Assembly: GCF_900114545.1 (NCBI RefSeq)
Contig: NZ_FOTI01000013.1
Coordinates: 1-64,000 of the forward strand
Direction: 5' to 3'
DNA: 64,000 nt
DNA from: Halanaerobium salsuginis
Lineage (GTDB): Bacteria > Bacillota > Halanaerobiia > Halanaerobiales > Halanaerobiaceae
This document shows positions 27,447-37,130 of this stretch, piece after piece (the stretch's first letter is position 1; each line of letters starts with the position of its first letter). The position numbers and the translations under genes were made by a program. The notes below the pieces were generated by a model. It did no database searches. It had not been told where the DNA came from and saw only the letters and a program-made list of their open reading frames with translations.

Positions 27447-28472
27447 TTAGTAACGGCTTTTTACTGATTCAAGCTCTAACTCGTCTCTAAAGTGGCAGGC
27501 AACATAAGATCCTGTTTCAGTAGTTGGCACTAATTCTGGTTCTTCCTGATGACAAACTTCTTTGCTATATGGACATCTAGTGTTAAATTTACATCCCAGC
27601 GGTGGATTTGCTGGATCAGGTACTGTTCCTTCTAAAGCTACTCTTTTTTTATCTGAAAAAGGATCTCCAATTGCAATTGATTTTAATAATGCTTCTGTAT
27701 AGGGATGACCTGGATTCTCATATAATACTTCCGAATCAGCTACTTCTACAATTTTACCTAAATACATTACCATTATCCGATCACTTATGTATTCAACTAC
27801 TCCAAGATCGTGAGCAATAAAAAGATAAGTAAGACCTAATTCTTTTTGTAAATCAGCCAACAAATTTAATACCTGGGCCTGAACTGAAACATCAAGTGCT
27901 GAAACTGGTTCATCACAGATTATTAATTCAGGATTTAAAGCAAGTGCTCTTGCTATACCAATTCTCTGGCGCTGACCTCCACTAAATTCGTGCGGATAAC
28001 GATTCATTTGATAACTATTTAAACCAACCTGTTCTAATAGTTCTTTGACAATTTCTGTTCTTGCTTCTCTATTTTTTCCTATTTTTTGGACTGTTAAAGG
28101 TTCAGCTACAATATCTCTAACTGAAAGACGGGAATCGAGGGAAGAAAATGGATCTTGAAAAATCATCTGAATGTTACGACGCAGTTTACGCAGTTCATCA
28201 CCTTTTATTTCAGCAAGATTCTTTTTTATTCCTTGATCATTATAAACTACTCTACCTGCTGTAGGCTCTAATAGCTGTAATAGAGTTCTTCCTAAAGTAG
28301 ATTTTCCACAGCCACTTTCACCAACTAAACCTAGTGTTTCACCTTTATTGATAAAAAAGCTAACATCATCAACAGCTTTAACATGATTAACAACTTTTTT
28401 GAAAAACCCTTTTTTAATTGGAAAGTATTTTTTTAAATTATTAACTTCTAAAATTTTTTCTTGTTTAGTCAA
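27447..28472 (-). CDS. Opp/Dpp-type ABC ATPase, F subunit
   Basis: 341 residues. Walker [10 protein letters not shown]-loop FQDPFSSLD, signature [15 protein letters not shown] and Walker [13 protein letters not shown] are intact, and the C-terminal oligopeptide-type extension carries the cysteine set [14 protein letters not shown] found in this subfamily, where it may hold an iron-sulfur cluster. Start is 2 bp from the stop of the preceding ATPase gene. Likely also serves the ATPase-less transporter at 5098-8882. Confidence 0.9.
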   Translation of the reverse strand: MTKQEKILEVNNLKKYFPIKKGFFKKVVNHVKAVDDVSFFINKGETLGLVGESGCGKSTLGRTLLQLLEPTAGRVVYNDQGIKKNLAEIKGDELRKLRRNIQMIFQDPFSSLDSRLSVRDIVAEPLTVQKIGKNREARTEIVKELLEQVGLNSYQMNRYPHEFSGGQRQRIGIARALALNPELIICDEPVSALDVSVQAQVLNLLADLQKELGLTYLFIAHDLGVVEYISDRIMVMYLGKIVEVADSEVLYENPGHPYTEALLKSIAIGDPFSDKKRVALEGTVPDPANPPLGCKFNTRCPYSKEVCHQEEPELVPTTETGSYVACHFRDELELESVKSRY

Positions 28473-28474
28473 AA

Positions 28475-29479
28475 CTATTGTTCCTCCTTCCTATAAAGCC
28501 AGCACTTAACTTTACAATCAGCTACTTCAAATACAGGTGGTTCTTCTGTTTTACAAATTTCCATGGCCCGGGGACACCTATTATAAAAATCACAGCCCAC
28601 TGGTAAATGAAGTAAATCCGGAACAGATCCCTCAATTGGTTCTAATCTCTGATTACGGCCAATAACTGGTCTTGATTTCAATAATCCTTTTGTATAAGGA
28701 TGTTTTGGTTCTTTAAATAAACTTTTAGTATCTGATTTTTCAACAACCTTCCCAGTATACATTACCATTACTTCGTCAGCTACATCTCCAATAACTCCCA
28801 AATCATGGGTTATAAACATAATTGACATATTCATATCTTGTTGCAGCTGGTCCATTAATTCTATTATCTGAGCTTCAACGGTTACATCAAGAGCAGTTGT
28901 TGGTTCATCTGCAATTAATAAGCGAGGATTACAAGATAATGCCATTGCTATCATTGCTCGCTGCCTCATCCCTCCACTAAATTCGTGGGGGTATTCGTCA
29001 ACTCTATTTTGTGGTGCTGAAATACCAACTTTAGCTAACATATCAATTGCTCTTTCTCTTAATTCTGCTTTACTCGAATAATCTTGATGTAATTTAATAG
29101 CTTCAATGATTTGATCACCTACCGTATAAACTGGATTTAAAGATGTCATAGGTTCTTGAAAAATCATTGCTATTTCATTACCTCTTATTTTTCGCATTGT
29201 TTCACTATCATGATCAAATTTAGTAAGATCAATTTTACTACCATCTTGATAATAGTAATTTATTTCTCCTTCGGCAATATATCCTTTTGGCCGGGGCACT
29301 AAATTCATAACTGACATTGAAGTCATACTTTTGCCACAGCCGCTTTCACCAACAATTCCTAACGTTTTACCCTTTTCAATGGAAAAGCTAACACCATTAA
29401 CGGCTTTTACTATACCATTTTCTGTGTTAAAAAATGTATGCAAATTATTTACATTTATAACACAATTAGTAGAACTCAT
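28475..29479 (-). CDS. Opp/Dpp-type ABC ATPase, D subunit
   Basis: About 334 residues. Walker [10 protein letters not shown]-loop [10 protein letters not shown], signature [15 protein letters not shown], Walker [13 protein letters not shown] and a C-terminal [14 protein letters not shown] cluster motif. GGAGG sits nine bases before the ATG at 29479; an in-frame TTG at 29488 is adjacent to it and unlikely to be used. It pairs with the F subunit to energise the permeases. Confidence 0.9.
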   Translation of the reverse strand: MSSTNCVINVNNLHTFFNTENGIVKAVNGVSFSIEKGKTLGIVGESGCGKSMTSMSVMNLVPRPKGYIAEGEINYYYQDGSKIDLTKFDHDSETMRKIRGNEIAMIFQEPMTSLNPVYTVGDQIIEAIKLHQDYSSKAELRERAIDMLAKVGISAPQNRVDEYPHEFSGGMRQRAMIAMALSCNPRLLIADEPTTALDVTVEAQIIELMDQLQQDMNMSIMFITHDLGVIGDVADEVMVMYTGKVVEKSDTKSLFKEPKHPYTKGLLKSRPVIGRNQRLEPIEGSVPDLLHLPVGCDFYNRCPRAMEICKTEEPPVFEVADCKVKCWLYRKEEQ

Positions 29480-29548
29480 AAAATTCAACCTCCAAATTTC
29501 TCATTAAAAATTAAATCTCTTTCAGGTAAAGCAATTTAATCTCGAATT

Positions 29549-29580
29549 TAATTGGCCTCCCCATAAAGAGAGACCAATTA
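29549..29580 (-). other. Hairpin between binding-protein and ATPase genes
   Basis: Eleven-base arms 29549-29559 and 29570-29580 pair with one G-U on the transcript. There is no following T run, so this is more likely an mRNA-stabilising or partial-termination element that raises binding-protein output over the membrane subunits. Confidence 0.5.
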
Positions 29581-29598
29581 ATTTTATGATTAATATGC

Positions 29599-31509
29599 TT
29601 AATTTTGAGCAGACTTATCAATAAAGAACTGATAAAATTCACTAGGTCCAAAATAAGCTCCATAATCCCAACTTGCAAGTGCAGTTTCGGGAACATTATG
29701 CACATAATTTTTCTTAATTACAAATTGAGGAGGTAGCCCATTTGTTCCTATCATCCAGACATTTTCAGCGTGAATATCAAATACCTGCTGCCAGAGTTTA
29801 ATTCGCTTATCCTGATCTTTAGTAACCTGAATCTCATCATAAAGATTCATTAACTTTTTAACAACTGGGGTAGGTTCTTCTCCCTGTTTACCATTAGATT
29901 CGTACCATCTAGCATATAGGGGAGCCCACCAATTACCAAAAGAATATGAATTACTTACAGGTACATAGTTATAAGGGAAAGTAGGCGACCATGAAGCACC
30001 ACCAATATATGCCCAGGGTAATTTATTTGCATCTCTCCGGGTATATTGCAAGGTTTTTTCGAGAGATTTATAATCCATATCTATTCCAATATCTTTCCAG
30101 TAATCCTTTATCATATTCATTGTCCTTGGTAAATTAGGATCTTCTCCAATATAAATAGTAATGTGGATTGGTTTGCCATCTTTTAATCTAATTCCATCTG
30201 AATCACGTTCTGTAAAGCCAGCCTCATCTAATAATTTATTTGCTCTATCAGGATCATAATCAGCATAGGCTCTAGCCCATTCCTCTTTAAATCCTTCCCA
30301 CTGGGGATAGACAGTTGCCTGACGAGAAACTGATAAACCTTTCATAGCCACTTGATTAAGTTCGGGTCTGTTAATTGCAAGTGATAAAGCTTGCCGGAAT
30401 TTTTTGTTATTATTCAACTCTCTTAACCAGTCATCACCTTCATAAGTAATGTTTGGAGCAAAAGTTGGTAAAGAAGGAGTATTACGCTGCCATTTCAGCA
30501 CTTTATAATTACCTTTTTCTTCATTATTTTTATAAAGAGTAAAATTACCTCCCATCAACTGCCTCATCTGCAGATCAGCTGCTCCAGATATTACCTGCAT
30601 AGAAAGAACTTCTTTATCTGAAACTATTTTAAGAACAACTTCGTCAAGATATGGTAACTGATTTCCTGCTTCATCTACTTTATAAAAATAGGGATTTCTT
30701 TTATAAACAAATCTATTGGCAGGTGGTTTAGTAACAGGAATCCAGGGTTCTATTACTGGTAAGTCTGGATTTCTGAAAAATTTCTTGGAGTTTTTAGATT
30801 CAAATAGTGCAACCCAATTATCAAAATCAGAGTTTTCTATTTCTTTTTTCAAAGCTGCTGGATCAGCATAATCAGCATGAAATTTCTTTAAATAATGAGC
30901 TGCTGCATAAGGTTTACGGCCTGGAAAAGCAAGTTTTTGCAAAAAATAAGGGTTAGATGCTGCAAAAGTAAATCTAACTGTATAGTCGTCTATTTTTTCA
31001 ACTTTTGGCAGCTGATCTTTTATCTTAAGCCAGGCACTTCCAGACTCTGGTACTAACTTTTCATTTTTTACTATATCATTAAACCAGAATAAAACATCAT
31101 CTACTGTAAATGGTGCTCCATCTGACCAGCGAATTCCTTTTCTTAGATGAAAAGTATAAGTACTTAAGTCATCAGAAACATCATAACTTTCTGCCATATC
31201 TGCTTTGATAGTTAATTTTTTAGTATAACGAACAAAATTAATATTATTATAAAGGGCCATCAGTTTAGGATCATCAGTACTATTTGTGGCCAACCAGTTT
31301 AGAGTTCCCCCATAATCTCCTATCCTATCTTGAACTTTGGTTATATAGGGGTTTTCTGGTAATCTTTCATCAACTGGTGGTAATTCTCCATTCTGTACCT
31401 GCTTGTCTAAAATTGGAGCTTGATTATAAGCAAAAACAAAATTAGAGCTTAAAAGTATTATACTCATTAAAATTAATAATAAACATATATTTTGTTTTAA
31501 TAATTTCAT
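29599..31509 (-). CDS. Family 5 substrate-binding protein, probable pectic oligosaccharide binder
   Basis: 636 residues. Leader ends at VFAYNQ without a lipobox. SBP_bac_5 landmarks: ESYDVSDDLSTYTFHLRKGIRWSDGAPFTVDDVLF, KKFRQALSLAINRPELN and SGAADLQMRQ. It is clearly longer than the protein at 5098-6822 and only distantly similar. As first gene of a unit that continues through two ATPases, two permeases and pectin-processing enzymes, its ligand is probably an unsaturated or methylated oligogalacturonide or rhamnogalacturonide. AGGAGG precedes the ATG. Confidence 0.85.
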   Translation of the reverse strand: MKLLKQNICLLLILMSIILLSSNFVFAYNQAPILDKQVQNGELPPVDERLPENPYITKVQDRIGDYGGTLNWLATNSTDDPKLMALYNNINFVRYTKKLTIKADMAESYDVSDDLSTYTFHLRKGIRWSDGAPFTVDDVLFWFNDIVKNEKLVPESGSAWLKIKDQLPKVEKIDDYTVRFTFAASNPYFLQKLAFPGRKPYAAAHYLKKFHADYADPAALKKEIENSDFDNWVALFESKNSKKFFRNPDLPVIEPWIPVTKPPANRFVYKRNPYFYKVDEAGNQLPYLDEVVLKIVSDKEVLSMQVISGAADLQMRQLMGGNFTLYKNNEEKGNYKVLKWQRNTPSLPTFAPNITYEGDDWLRELNNNKKFRQALSLAINRPELNQVAMKGLSVSRQATVYPQWEGFKEEWARAYADYDPDRANKLLDEAGFTERDSDGIRLKDGKPIHITIYIGEDPNLPRTMNMIKDYWKDIGIDMDYKSLEKTLQYTRRDANKLPWAYIGGASWSPTFPYNYVPVSNSYSFGNWWAPLYARWYESNGKQGEEPTPVVKKLMNLYDEIQVTKDQDKRIKLWQQVFDIHAENVWMIGTNGLPPQFVIKKNYVHNVPETALASWDYGAYFGPSEFYQFFIDKSAQN

Positions 31510-31787
31510 TTTAAATTATCCTCCTTTTAAATTATAATTATTTTTAAATAAATTTATTAATTTGTAAAGAAGTTAAATTTTTTACTACACCTCCTTATTA
31601 AAAATACCGCTAGCTTATTTAATTATTGGCTTGTTTAGCTTGCTTATTTTTGTGATATTAATAAAACATTTCACAAACTTATTATTCTAAAATACTTTAC
31701 TATACTATGGTATCAAATCATTAATTTAGATTCTTAACAAATATTAAGTTATTTTTTATCTTTATACAATTATTTAGGTCAAAATAT

Positions 31788-33074
31788 TTATTGAGCAGTT
31801 ATTCCTAAAAATTTAGCTTTTTTGCCATTTGAAACTTCAAATTTTGCTCCAGCGACGCCTTTAATCTGTACATTATCAAAGATAATATTTTGGTAATTAT
31901 TACAATAAACTCCTTTTAATTTTTCCGGCATAAGATTACTCATCATAGCAGCTTTAAATGGTTTAGCAGCTTTACTCATTGTAATAGAAACATTATCAAA
32001 CCAAATATCCTGCAGGGGACTTTCTGGTAATCCCTGTAAAAATATTGCTCGACTTTTGACCTTGCTGGCTCGAATATTATTAAAATAGATATCTTTAAAA
32101 ACTGGTGTAAATTCAGTTAATTGCTGGTCTGCTTCTGCCTGTACAAAATCAGATTTTCCTCCTGCACCACAAAAATAATATAAATTCATAACAATAGGTA
32201 CATATACTTCAGACATGACAAGGTTGGCTGCTACAATATTTTCTACAACCCCTCCCCTGCCACGTCTAGATTTAAGTCTAATACCACGATCAGTATTATT
32301 AAAAATACAATTGCTAATTGCTACATTTCTAACAGAACCACTCATTTCACTGCCAATAACTACTCCCCCATGACCATGAACCATTGTACAATTAGTAATA
32401 GTTATATTTTTAGAAGCAATTAATTCCTGACTTTTTTCTGTACCTGACTTAATTGTAATACAATCATCACCAACATCGATATGACAATTAGCAATATGGA
32501 CATTCTGACAGGAACTAGGATTAATTCCATCTGTATTTGGAGAATCGGCTGGATTTCTAATTGAAACTTTTTCAATGGTTATATTTTTTGATTTGAGAGG
32601 ATTTATTGTCCAGGCAGGTGAATTAATTATTTTAATTCCTTCAATTAAAATATCTTCTGCATCAACAAAAGATATGGTACGAGGACGGGGATATTCTAAT
32701 TTATTATCTAGAAAATTATCCCACCATCTTTTACCTTGACCATCAATTATGCCACGACCACAAATAGTTACATTTTTAATATTTTTACCATAAATAAGAG
32801 GGCTATAAACTAAACAATCTTCTCCTTCCCAACGGTGCTTAATAATTTTATGATCAGCTGGATTATCACTAAAAATTAAGCTGGCCCCAGCTGAGATATT
32901 TAAAACTAAATTATCTTTTAATTCAACTGTACCAGTTAAATATTTACCGGCTGGAAAATATAGTTCACCTCCCCCTTCTACCTGACATTTTTCAATTAAA
33001 TGACTCAAGACTGCTGTATTTAACTTTTTCCCTGTTCGATCTGCTCCAAATTCTACTACATTATAGACTGTCAT
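31788..33074 (-). CDS. GH28 polygalacturonase, cytoplasmic
   Basis: 428 residues of parallel beta-helix with all four GH28 motifs: NTDG, GDD (VGDDCITIKSG), GHGG and RLK (RLKSRRGRGG). N-terminus VYNVVEFGADRTGKKLN lacks a signal peptide. The insert-poor architecture and RGRGG motif resemble exo-acting or rhamnogalacturonan-type GH28 enzymes of bacteria. A terminator (33238-33265) lies upstream, so it should have its own promoter, and 278 bp separate it from the next transporter gene. Confidence 0.9.
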   Translation of the reverse strand: MTVYNVVEFGADRTGKKLNTAVLSHLIEKCQVEGGGELYFPAGKYLTGTVELKDNLVLNISAGASLIFSDNPADHKIIKHRWEGEDCLVYSPLIYGKNIKNVTICGRGIIDGQGKRWWDNFLDNKLEYPRPRTISFVDAEDILIEGIKIINSPAWTINPLKSKNITIEKVSIRNPADSPNTDGINPSSCQNVHIANCHIDVGDDCITIKSGTEKSQELIASKNITITNCTMVHGHGGVVIGSEMSGSVRNVAISNCIFNNTDRGIRLKSRRGRGGVVENIVAANLVMSEVYVPIVMNLYYFCGAGGKSDFVQAEADQQLTEFTPVFKDIYFNNIRASKVKSRAIFLQGLPESPLQDIWFDNVSITMSKAAKPFKAAMMSNLMPEKLKGVYCNNYQNIIFDNVQIKGVAGAKFEVSNGKKAKFLGITAQ

Positions 33075-33231
33075 TTTTTTTACTCCTTATCATTTACTCA
33101 TAAAATTATAATCTGCTTTCTCAAAATAATTTTAACAAAATAAAACTAATTAATGCTTAACATATTTTTAGTTTTATTGATATATTTAACTTTATTTATT
33201 CTCAAATATAGCAGCTGTAAATAAAATCTAT

Positions 33232-33265
33232 AAAAAAACTAGCCAGTAAAATTTTACTGGCTAGT
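33232..33265 (-). terminator. Intrinsic terminator after the CE8 gene
   Basis: A perfect 28-bp palindrome (33238-33265, core CCAGTAAAATTTTACTGG) followed on the minus strand by seven T. It closes the operon that begins at 41933. Confidence 0.88.
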
Positions 33266-33309
33266 TTAATTTACTCTTTATTTTATTTAGTTAATTAATG
33301 AGGTGATAT

Positions 33310-34236
33310 TTATTTGATCTGTGGTTTCCAATCTTTTAATACATCTTTTATAGTAAATTCCTGTGCCTGTTTTTCAGTTAAAGTTCTCCGGGAGGAATTA
33401 GTTACTGCACCTGGCCCATAATTATTATATTCAAATAGTCTTGCTTCTGCCGGACTAAATCCTGACATCTGAGTCCAGCCTGTCTTTTTAATATGCTTTC
33501 CTAATTGAGAATCCCTAATTACTACAGCAGCAATTGCATCAGGATCACCGCCAGGGTGCCATGGTCTACCTAAATAAACTGTATCAGCAGCTGTATCAGC
33601 TGTAAATTCACAGTCAATGAAGAGAAACCCATAGGCATCATTAATTGAAGTACTGGCTGCAGTTATATAGCCATTAATATCCTTATTTCTATCTAAGGAA
33701 TGAATCTGACAATTCTCAAAAACAGCCTGAGCTGCACCAAATATAAAATCAACATCTCCTTCAATATAGCAATCACTAAAATATTGTCTTCCCTGATTAG
33801 CATAAAGAGTATCTTGATGGCCCAGAAAGCGAACGTTTTTGAAAACCATTTTGTCTCCCTGAGATTTAACTGCTACTGCTTGTGAACCATCATCTTGATA
33901 TTGATCACGCAGATGAGTATTAGCAAATGTTAAATTTTCAGCCTGAAAGTTATCAGCATATAAAAAAGCAGTAGAACTACCAGTAGTTCCATATTTAGTG
34001 CCATCTTCTTTTAATTTACCATTAAAATTATCATAACTAATTACAGTTTTAAATTTATCTTCACCTATCAGTTTAATAAATTGTTTTTCAGCTGGTATAT
34101 TAATAACTTCTCGATAAATTCCCTGCTTAATAAATATTTCAATTGGATAAATATTATTTTCTGGTATTTTATCAATTGCAGCCTGAATTGTATTAAAATC
34201 ACCTGTCTTATCTTTTGCAACAACTAACTTACTCAT
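33310..34236 (-). CDS. Pectin methylesterase, CE8, cytoplasmic
   Basis: About 308 residues. KLVVAKDKTGDFNTIQAAI begins the beta-helix; SQAVAVK (Gln), GHQDTLY (Gln-Asp), GDVDFIFGAAQ (Asp) and LGRPWHPGG (Arg, Trp) complete the active site. It releases methanol from methylated galacturonate units. No signal peptide. It is similar to the CE8 half of 20501-22837. A TTG at 34254 is in frame, but the ATG at 34236 begins the conserved domain, with a weak GGGGG site ten bases upstream. Last gene of its operon. Confidence 0.88.
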   Translation of the reverse strand: MSKLVVAKDKTGDFNTIQAAIDKIPENNIYPIEIFIKQGIYREVINIPAEKQFIKLIGEDKFKTVISYDNFNGKLKEDGTKYGTTGSSTAFLYADNFQAENLTFANTHLRDQYQDDGSQAVAVKSQGDKMVFKNVRFLGHQDTLYANQGRQYFSDCYIEGDVDFIFGAAQAVFENCQIHSLDRNKDINGYITAASTSINDAYGFLFIDCEFTADTAADTVYLGRPWHPGGDPDAIAAVVIRDSQLGKHIKKTGWTQMSGFSPAEARLFEYNNYGPGAVTNSSRRTLTEKQAQEFTIKDVLKDWKPQIK

Positions 34237-34264
34237 TAATTTTTTTGCCCCCAATTTAATTGAT

Positions 34265-35101
34265 TTAATTATATAAATAGCATTTTTTATATTCAGTTGG
34301 TGTAAAACCAGTTATTTTTTTAAAAGTTCTACCAAAGTGGACTAAATTATTATAGCCAACTTTCTCTGCAATTTGAGTAATATTTTGCTGACTATTTAAT
34401 AATAAATTTTGTGCTGCCTTTATTCTAGTATTATTAATATATTCAGTAATAGTATAATCACTTTTTTCCTTAAATAAATGACTCAAATAACTGCTGCTAT
34501 AAGAAAATTGGTCAGCTAAATTGCTTAATGATAAATTTCTATAATAATTTTGATCAATATATTTCATAATTTCAATGATTTTAATGTGATATTTATTCTC
34601 AGCTTCACTTGTTTCTTTACCACTTAAATAACGGTTAATATAAATAAGCAGCTCAATTAAAAGTGTTTTTAAATAAATATTCTGGCCCGGTTGTGCAGAA
34701 TTATTTTCCATCTCCATTTTAGCAAAAATATTTTCAATAATAATTCTTGCCTGTGAATCAAACTGGATAATGTTTATATTTTTAGTAAAAGAAGAAAGCA
34801 AATTATAATCTTCATGGACAAAACTCCCTAGAGATGATTCTTTAAATTTGATTAACATTCTATTAAAAGATTGATTTCCTTCATTAAAAGTTTTATGCTG
34901 TTTATATTTATCTATTAAAATTAAATTACCTTCTTTTACTTTAAATGTTTTATTTTTTATATCATAGACTCGATGACCTTCTTTTAAATAATATATTTCA
35001 TAAGCATTATGATAATGTACTGTTTTCATACCATTATCACTAATTAGATGTTTTTTTTCAAAGCTCAATTCTTCCTGTAGAACTTCAGCTTTACAGACCA
35101 T
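34265..35101 (-). CDS. AraC-family transcriptional regulator
   Basis: About 278 residues. The N-terminal cupin (YHNAYEIYYLKEGHRVYDI, EGNLILIDKYKQH) should bind a sugar or uronate; two C-terminal helix-turn-helix motifs follow (LSNLADQFSYSSSYLSHLFKEK and ITQIAEKVGYNNLVHFGRTFKKITGFTPTEYK). The architecture is that of AraC activators of sugar use. Embedded between flavoprotein and CE8 genes, it probably activates part of the pectin locus. The ATG at 35101 has GGAGGA nine bases upstream, whereas the in-frame TTG at 35107 is too close. Confidence 0.85.
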   Translation of the reverse strand: MVCKAEVLQEELSFEKKHLISDNGMKTVHYHNAYEIYYLKEGHRVYDIKNKTFKVKEGNLILIDKYKQHKTFNEGNQSFNRMLIKFKESSLGSFVHEDYNLLSSFTKNINIIQFDSQARIIIENIFAKMEMENNSAQPGQNIYLKTLLIELLIYINRYLSGKETSEAENKYHIKIIEIMKYIDQNYYRNLSLSNLADQFSYSSSYLSHLFKEKSDYTITEYINNTRIKAAQNLLLNSQQNITQIAEKVGYNNLVHFGRTFKKITGFTPTEYKKCYLYN

Positions 35102-35135
35102 TATCAAATCTCCTCCTCATCTCAGCGGGTTAGTC

Positions 35136-37130
35136 TTAAATAATCTGATCCGCTAAATAATCACTCCACACCTTTTCAAACCAATTATCAGCAGTTGGAA
35201 TTTCTCGAACTGGGCGCCATTTAAACTCAAATTGATCATTATTATAATTAACTTCCTGGATGAGATCTGCCATTTTATCCTCATCTAAACTAAATCTAAA
35301 TTTTTCAGCTAAATCTGCTAGAGGTAATTGACCATCTGGATCTTTAATTAAATAAGAACCACGACTTTTTCCTCCCTGTTCAATATAATTTTTAAAAGCT
35401 GTTAAGTAAACATATTGAGCCAGAAGTAGATCATAATTTTGAAAAGCAAATTTAAGGTCTTGATAAGAACTAAGTTTACTCTTTTGAGCCAAATTATCCA
35501 GATCATCTTTACAGTCTTCTAGAGCTTTTTTTAGTTCAGCTAGAGAACGAATATGTGCTCCTACCTGACTCATGCGCTGACCAATTTTCTGTCGAATTTC
35601 AATTACATTAACAGTGGTTGAATTTTTAATACTTGCAACAAAAGAATTAGCTAGCTTAAGCTTGTCTTTTAATTGCAGCTCAGTTTCAGAAATAAAATCA
35701 GCTAAAGAAAGAGGCTTTCCTTGATAACGAGCCGCAATATATTGAGCTGCTCTGGTACTGCCAACTTGACCCGAATTTAAGGCTGTTCCACCTGGTCGAT
35801 AAATTCCATGACTGCCATTTACCTCACCAACTGGGAAAAAGTGCTTTAAATTACTTTCCCACCATAAATTAGCAGCAAGTCCACCATTATTATGCTGTGC
35901 ACAAACCGCTATTTCCAGCATTTCAGTTTTTAAGTCTATATTATGCTGCTGATATAAATCAATAGCCGGTTGATTCATTTTGGCTAATCTTGTAATTGGT
36001 GTGCCAAAATCAGCTTCTGAATTAATCAGATATCTAGCTGCTTCTTCTCCCAGCAAATCAAAGTTTAGCTTACCAGACTGAGAAGCAAACTCTGCATTTT
36101 GACGATAATCAAGCCAGACGCGTCTTCCTTTAATTACTGTTTCGTGATAGACTAAGATATCAATCAATGATGAGCCATAATTTGACACTTTACGGGGATC
36201 AAAGGGCCATTGATAGCCCTTCAAAAAAATTGCATCAAGCATCTTGCCAGGATCAGAAAAATAATCTGCTAAAAATTCTCGTCTATTTTTACCTTCCTGA
36301 TCAGTTGAAATGTAAGTAGGTAACACCTGTTGATAAGTTCCTGATAAATTCCAGCGAAATTTAGTTGATGCAATTCCATACTGCCATTCAGTTAAATTTT
36401 TCCCAGAAACCCCTGCCTCAAAAGCAAGTCCAGAAGCACCTGTCTGACTACCGGGGTAAACTGAGGTTTTATAAAGCCCGGCCGGACCACCTGTTGCATA
36501 AACTATATTCTTAGTGTTAAATAATGTAAATATTTCTTGACCATCTGTTAAATTATTTTTATTAAGTGTTAATACTCCAACTGCTTTTTGCTTTTTTTGG
36601 TCAGTTAAAACTGCAATAACTTGATAATTATCAAAAATTTTAATTTCTTTATTTTTAACTTCTGCTTCTAATTTTTCTGTCATATAATGAGAAGTCAACG
36701 GCCCAGCAGAAGTTGCACGTTTTCTCGGATCATGATCAGTTTTATAACCTACATATTCTCCATAAGTATTATGCGGAAAAGGAACTCCAAGCTCAACTAG
36801 ATTATAAAAAGAACGCGCTGATAGAGCAGCTTCCACTAAAGCAAGATCTCCATCCATACTACCCCCAGCAAATAAAGTCCGGGCCATCTCTAAAACCGAA
36901 TCATTTTCTCCTCCACCAAGAGTTAATTTATAATATGTTTGTTTATCAGAACCAGTATTACGGGAAGTTCCCATTTTTAATCCTTCTGTCACAACTGCAA
37001 TATCTTGCTGACCAAAATTATGTAGGCGCAAAGCAGCATTCAAGCCTGCTGCACCAGAACCAATAATAATTGTATTTAAAGAATAAACTTCAAAAGTATT
37101 TTCTCCTATTTCTAATTTACTTTGCTTCAT
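35136..37130 (-). CDS. Fumarate reductase-like FAD oxidoreductase, unknown substrate
   Basis: 664 residues. The Rossmann motif IIIGSGAAGLNAAL (about residues 21-34) binds FAD; TGGPAGLY and the late HNNGGLAANLWWESNLKHFFPVGEVNGSHG with GTALNSGQVGS are those of the succinate dehydrogenase / fumarate reductase / aspartate oxidase flavoprotein group, and the C-terminal helical domain is also present. There are no iron-sulfur or membrane-anchor partner subunits nearby and no Tat or Sec leader, so it is not a respiratory fumarate reductase. It overlaps the MOP-type transporter gene by 14 bp and precedes araC and CE8. A role in reducing or oxidising a pectin-derived acid is inference. Confidence 0.7.
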   Translation of the reverse strand: MKQSKLEIGENTFEVYSLNTIIIGSGAAGLNAALRLHNFGQQDIAVVTEGLKMGTSRNTGSDKQTYYKLTLGGGENDSVLEMARTLFAGGSMDGDLALVEAALSARSFYNLVELGVPFPHNTYGEYVGYKTDHDPRKRATSAGPLTSHYMTEKLEAEVKNKEIKIFDNYQVIAVLTDQKKQKAVGVLTLNKNNLTDGQEIFTLFNTKNIVYATGGPAGLYKTSVYPGSQTGASGLAFEAGVSGKNLTEWQYGIASTKFRWNLSGTYQQVLPTYISTDQEGKNRREFLADYFSDPGKMLDAIFLKGYQWPFDPRKVSNYGSSLIDILVYHETVIKGRRVWLDYRQNAEFASQSGKLNFDLLGEEAARYLINSEADFGTPITRLAKMNQPAIDLYQQHNIDLKTEMLEIAVCAQHNNGGLAANLWWESNLKHFFPVGEVNGSHGIYRPGGTALNSGQVGSTRAAQYIAARYQGKPLSLADFISETELQLKDKLKLANSFVASIKNSTTVNVIEIRQKIGQRMSQVGAHIRSLAELKKALEDCKDDLDNLAQKSKLSSYQDLKFAFQNYDLLLAQYVYLTAFKNYIEQGGKSRGSYLIKDPDGQLPLADLAEKFRFSLDEDKMADLIQEVNYNNDQFEFKWRPVREIPTADNWFEKVWSDYLADQII

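Noticed and set aside
31649-31677. TTTGTGA and TCACAAA inverted repeat considered as a CRP/FNR site
   Set aside because: The half-sites are 15 bases apart, not the six needed for CRP/FNR, and they lie in AT-rich DNA without a convincing promoter.
36713-37066. A 117-codon plus-strand frame opposite the flavoprotein gene
   Set aside because: It is antisense to the conserved FAD-binding region, with composition set by the real gene and no ribosome site.
35136-37130. Annotation as respiratory fumarate reductase or succinate dehydrogenase
   Set aside because: There are no iron-sulfur or cytochrome subunits beside it and no export signal; only the flavoprotein fold is shared.
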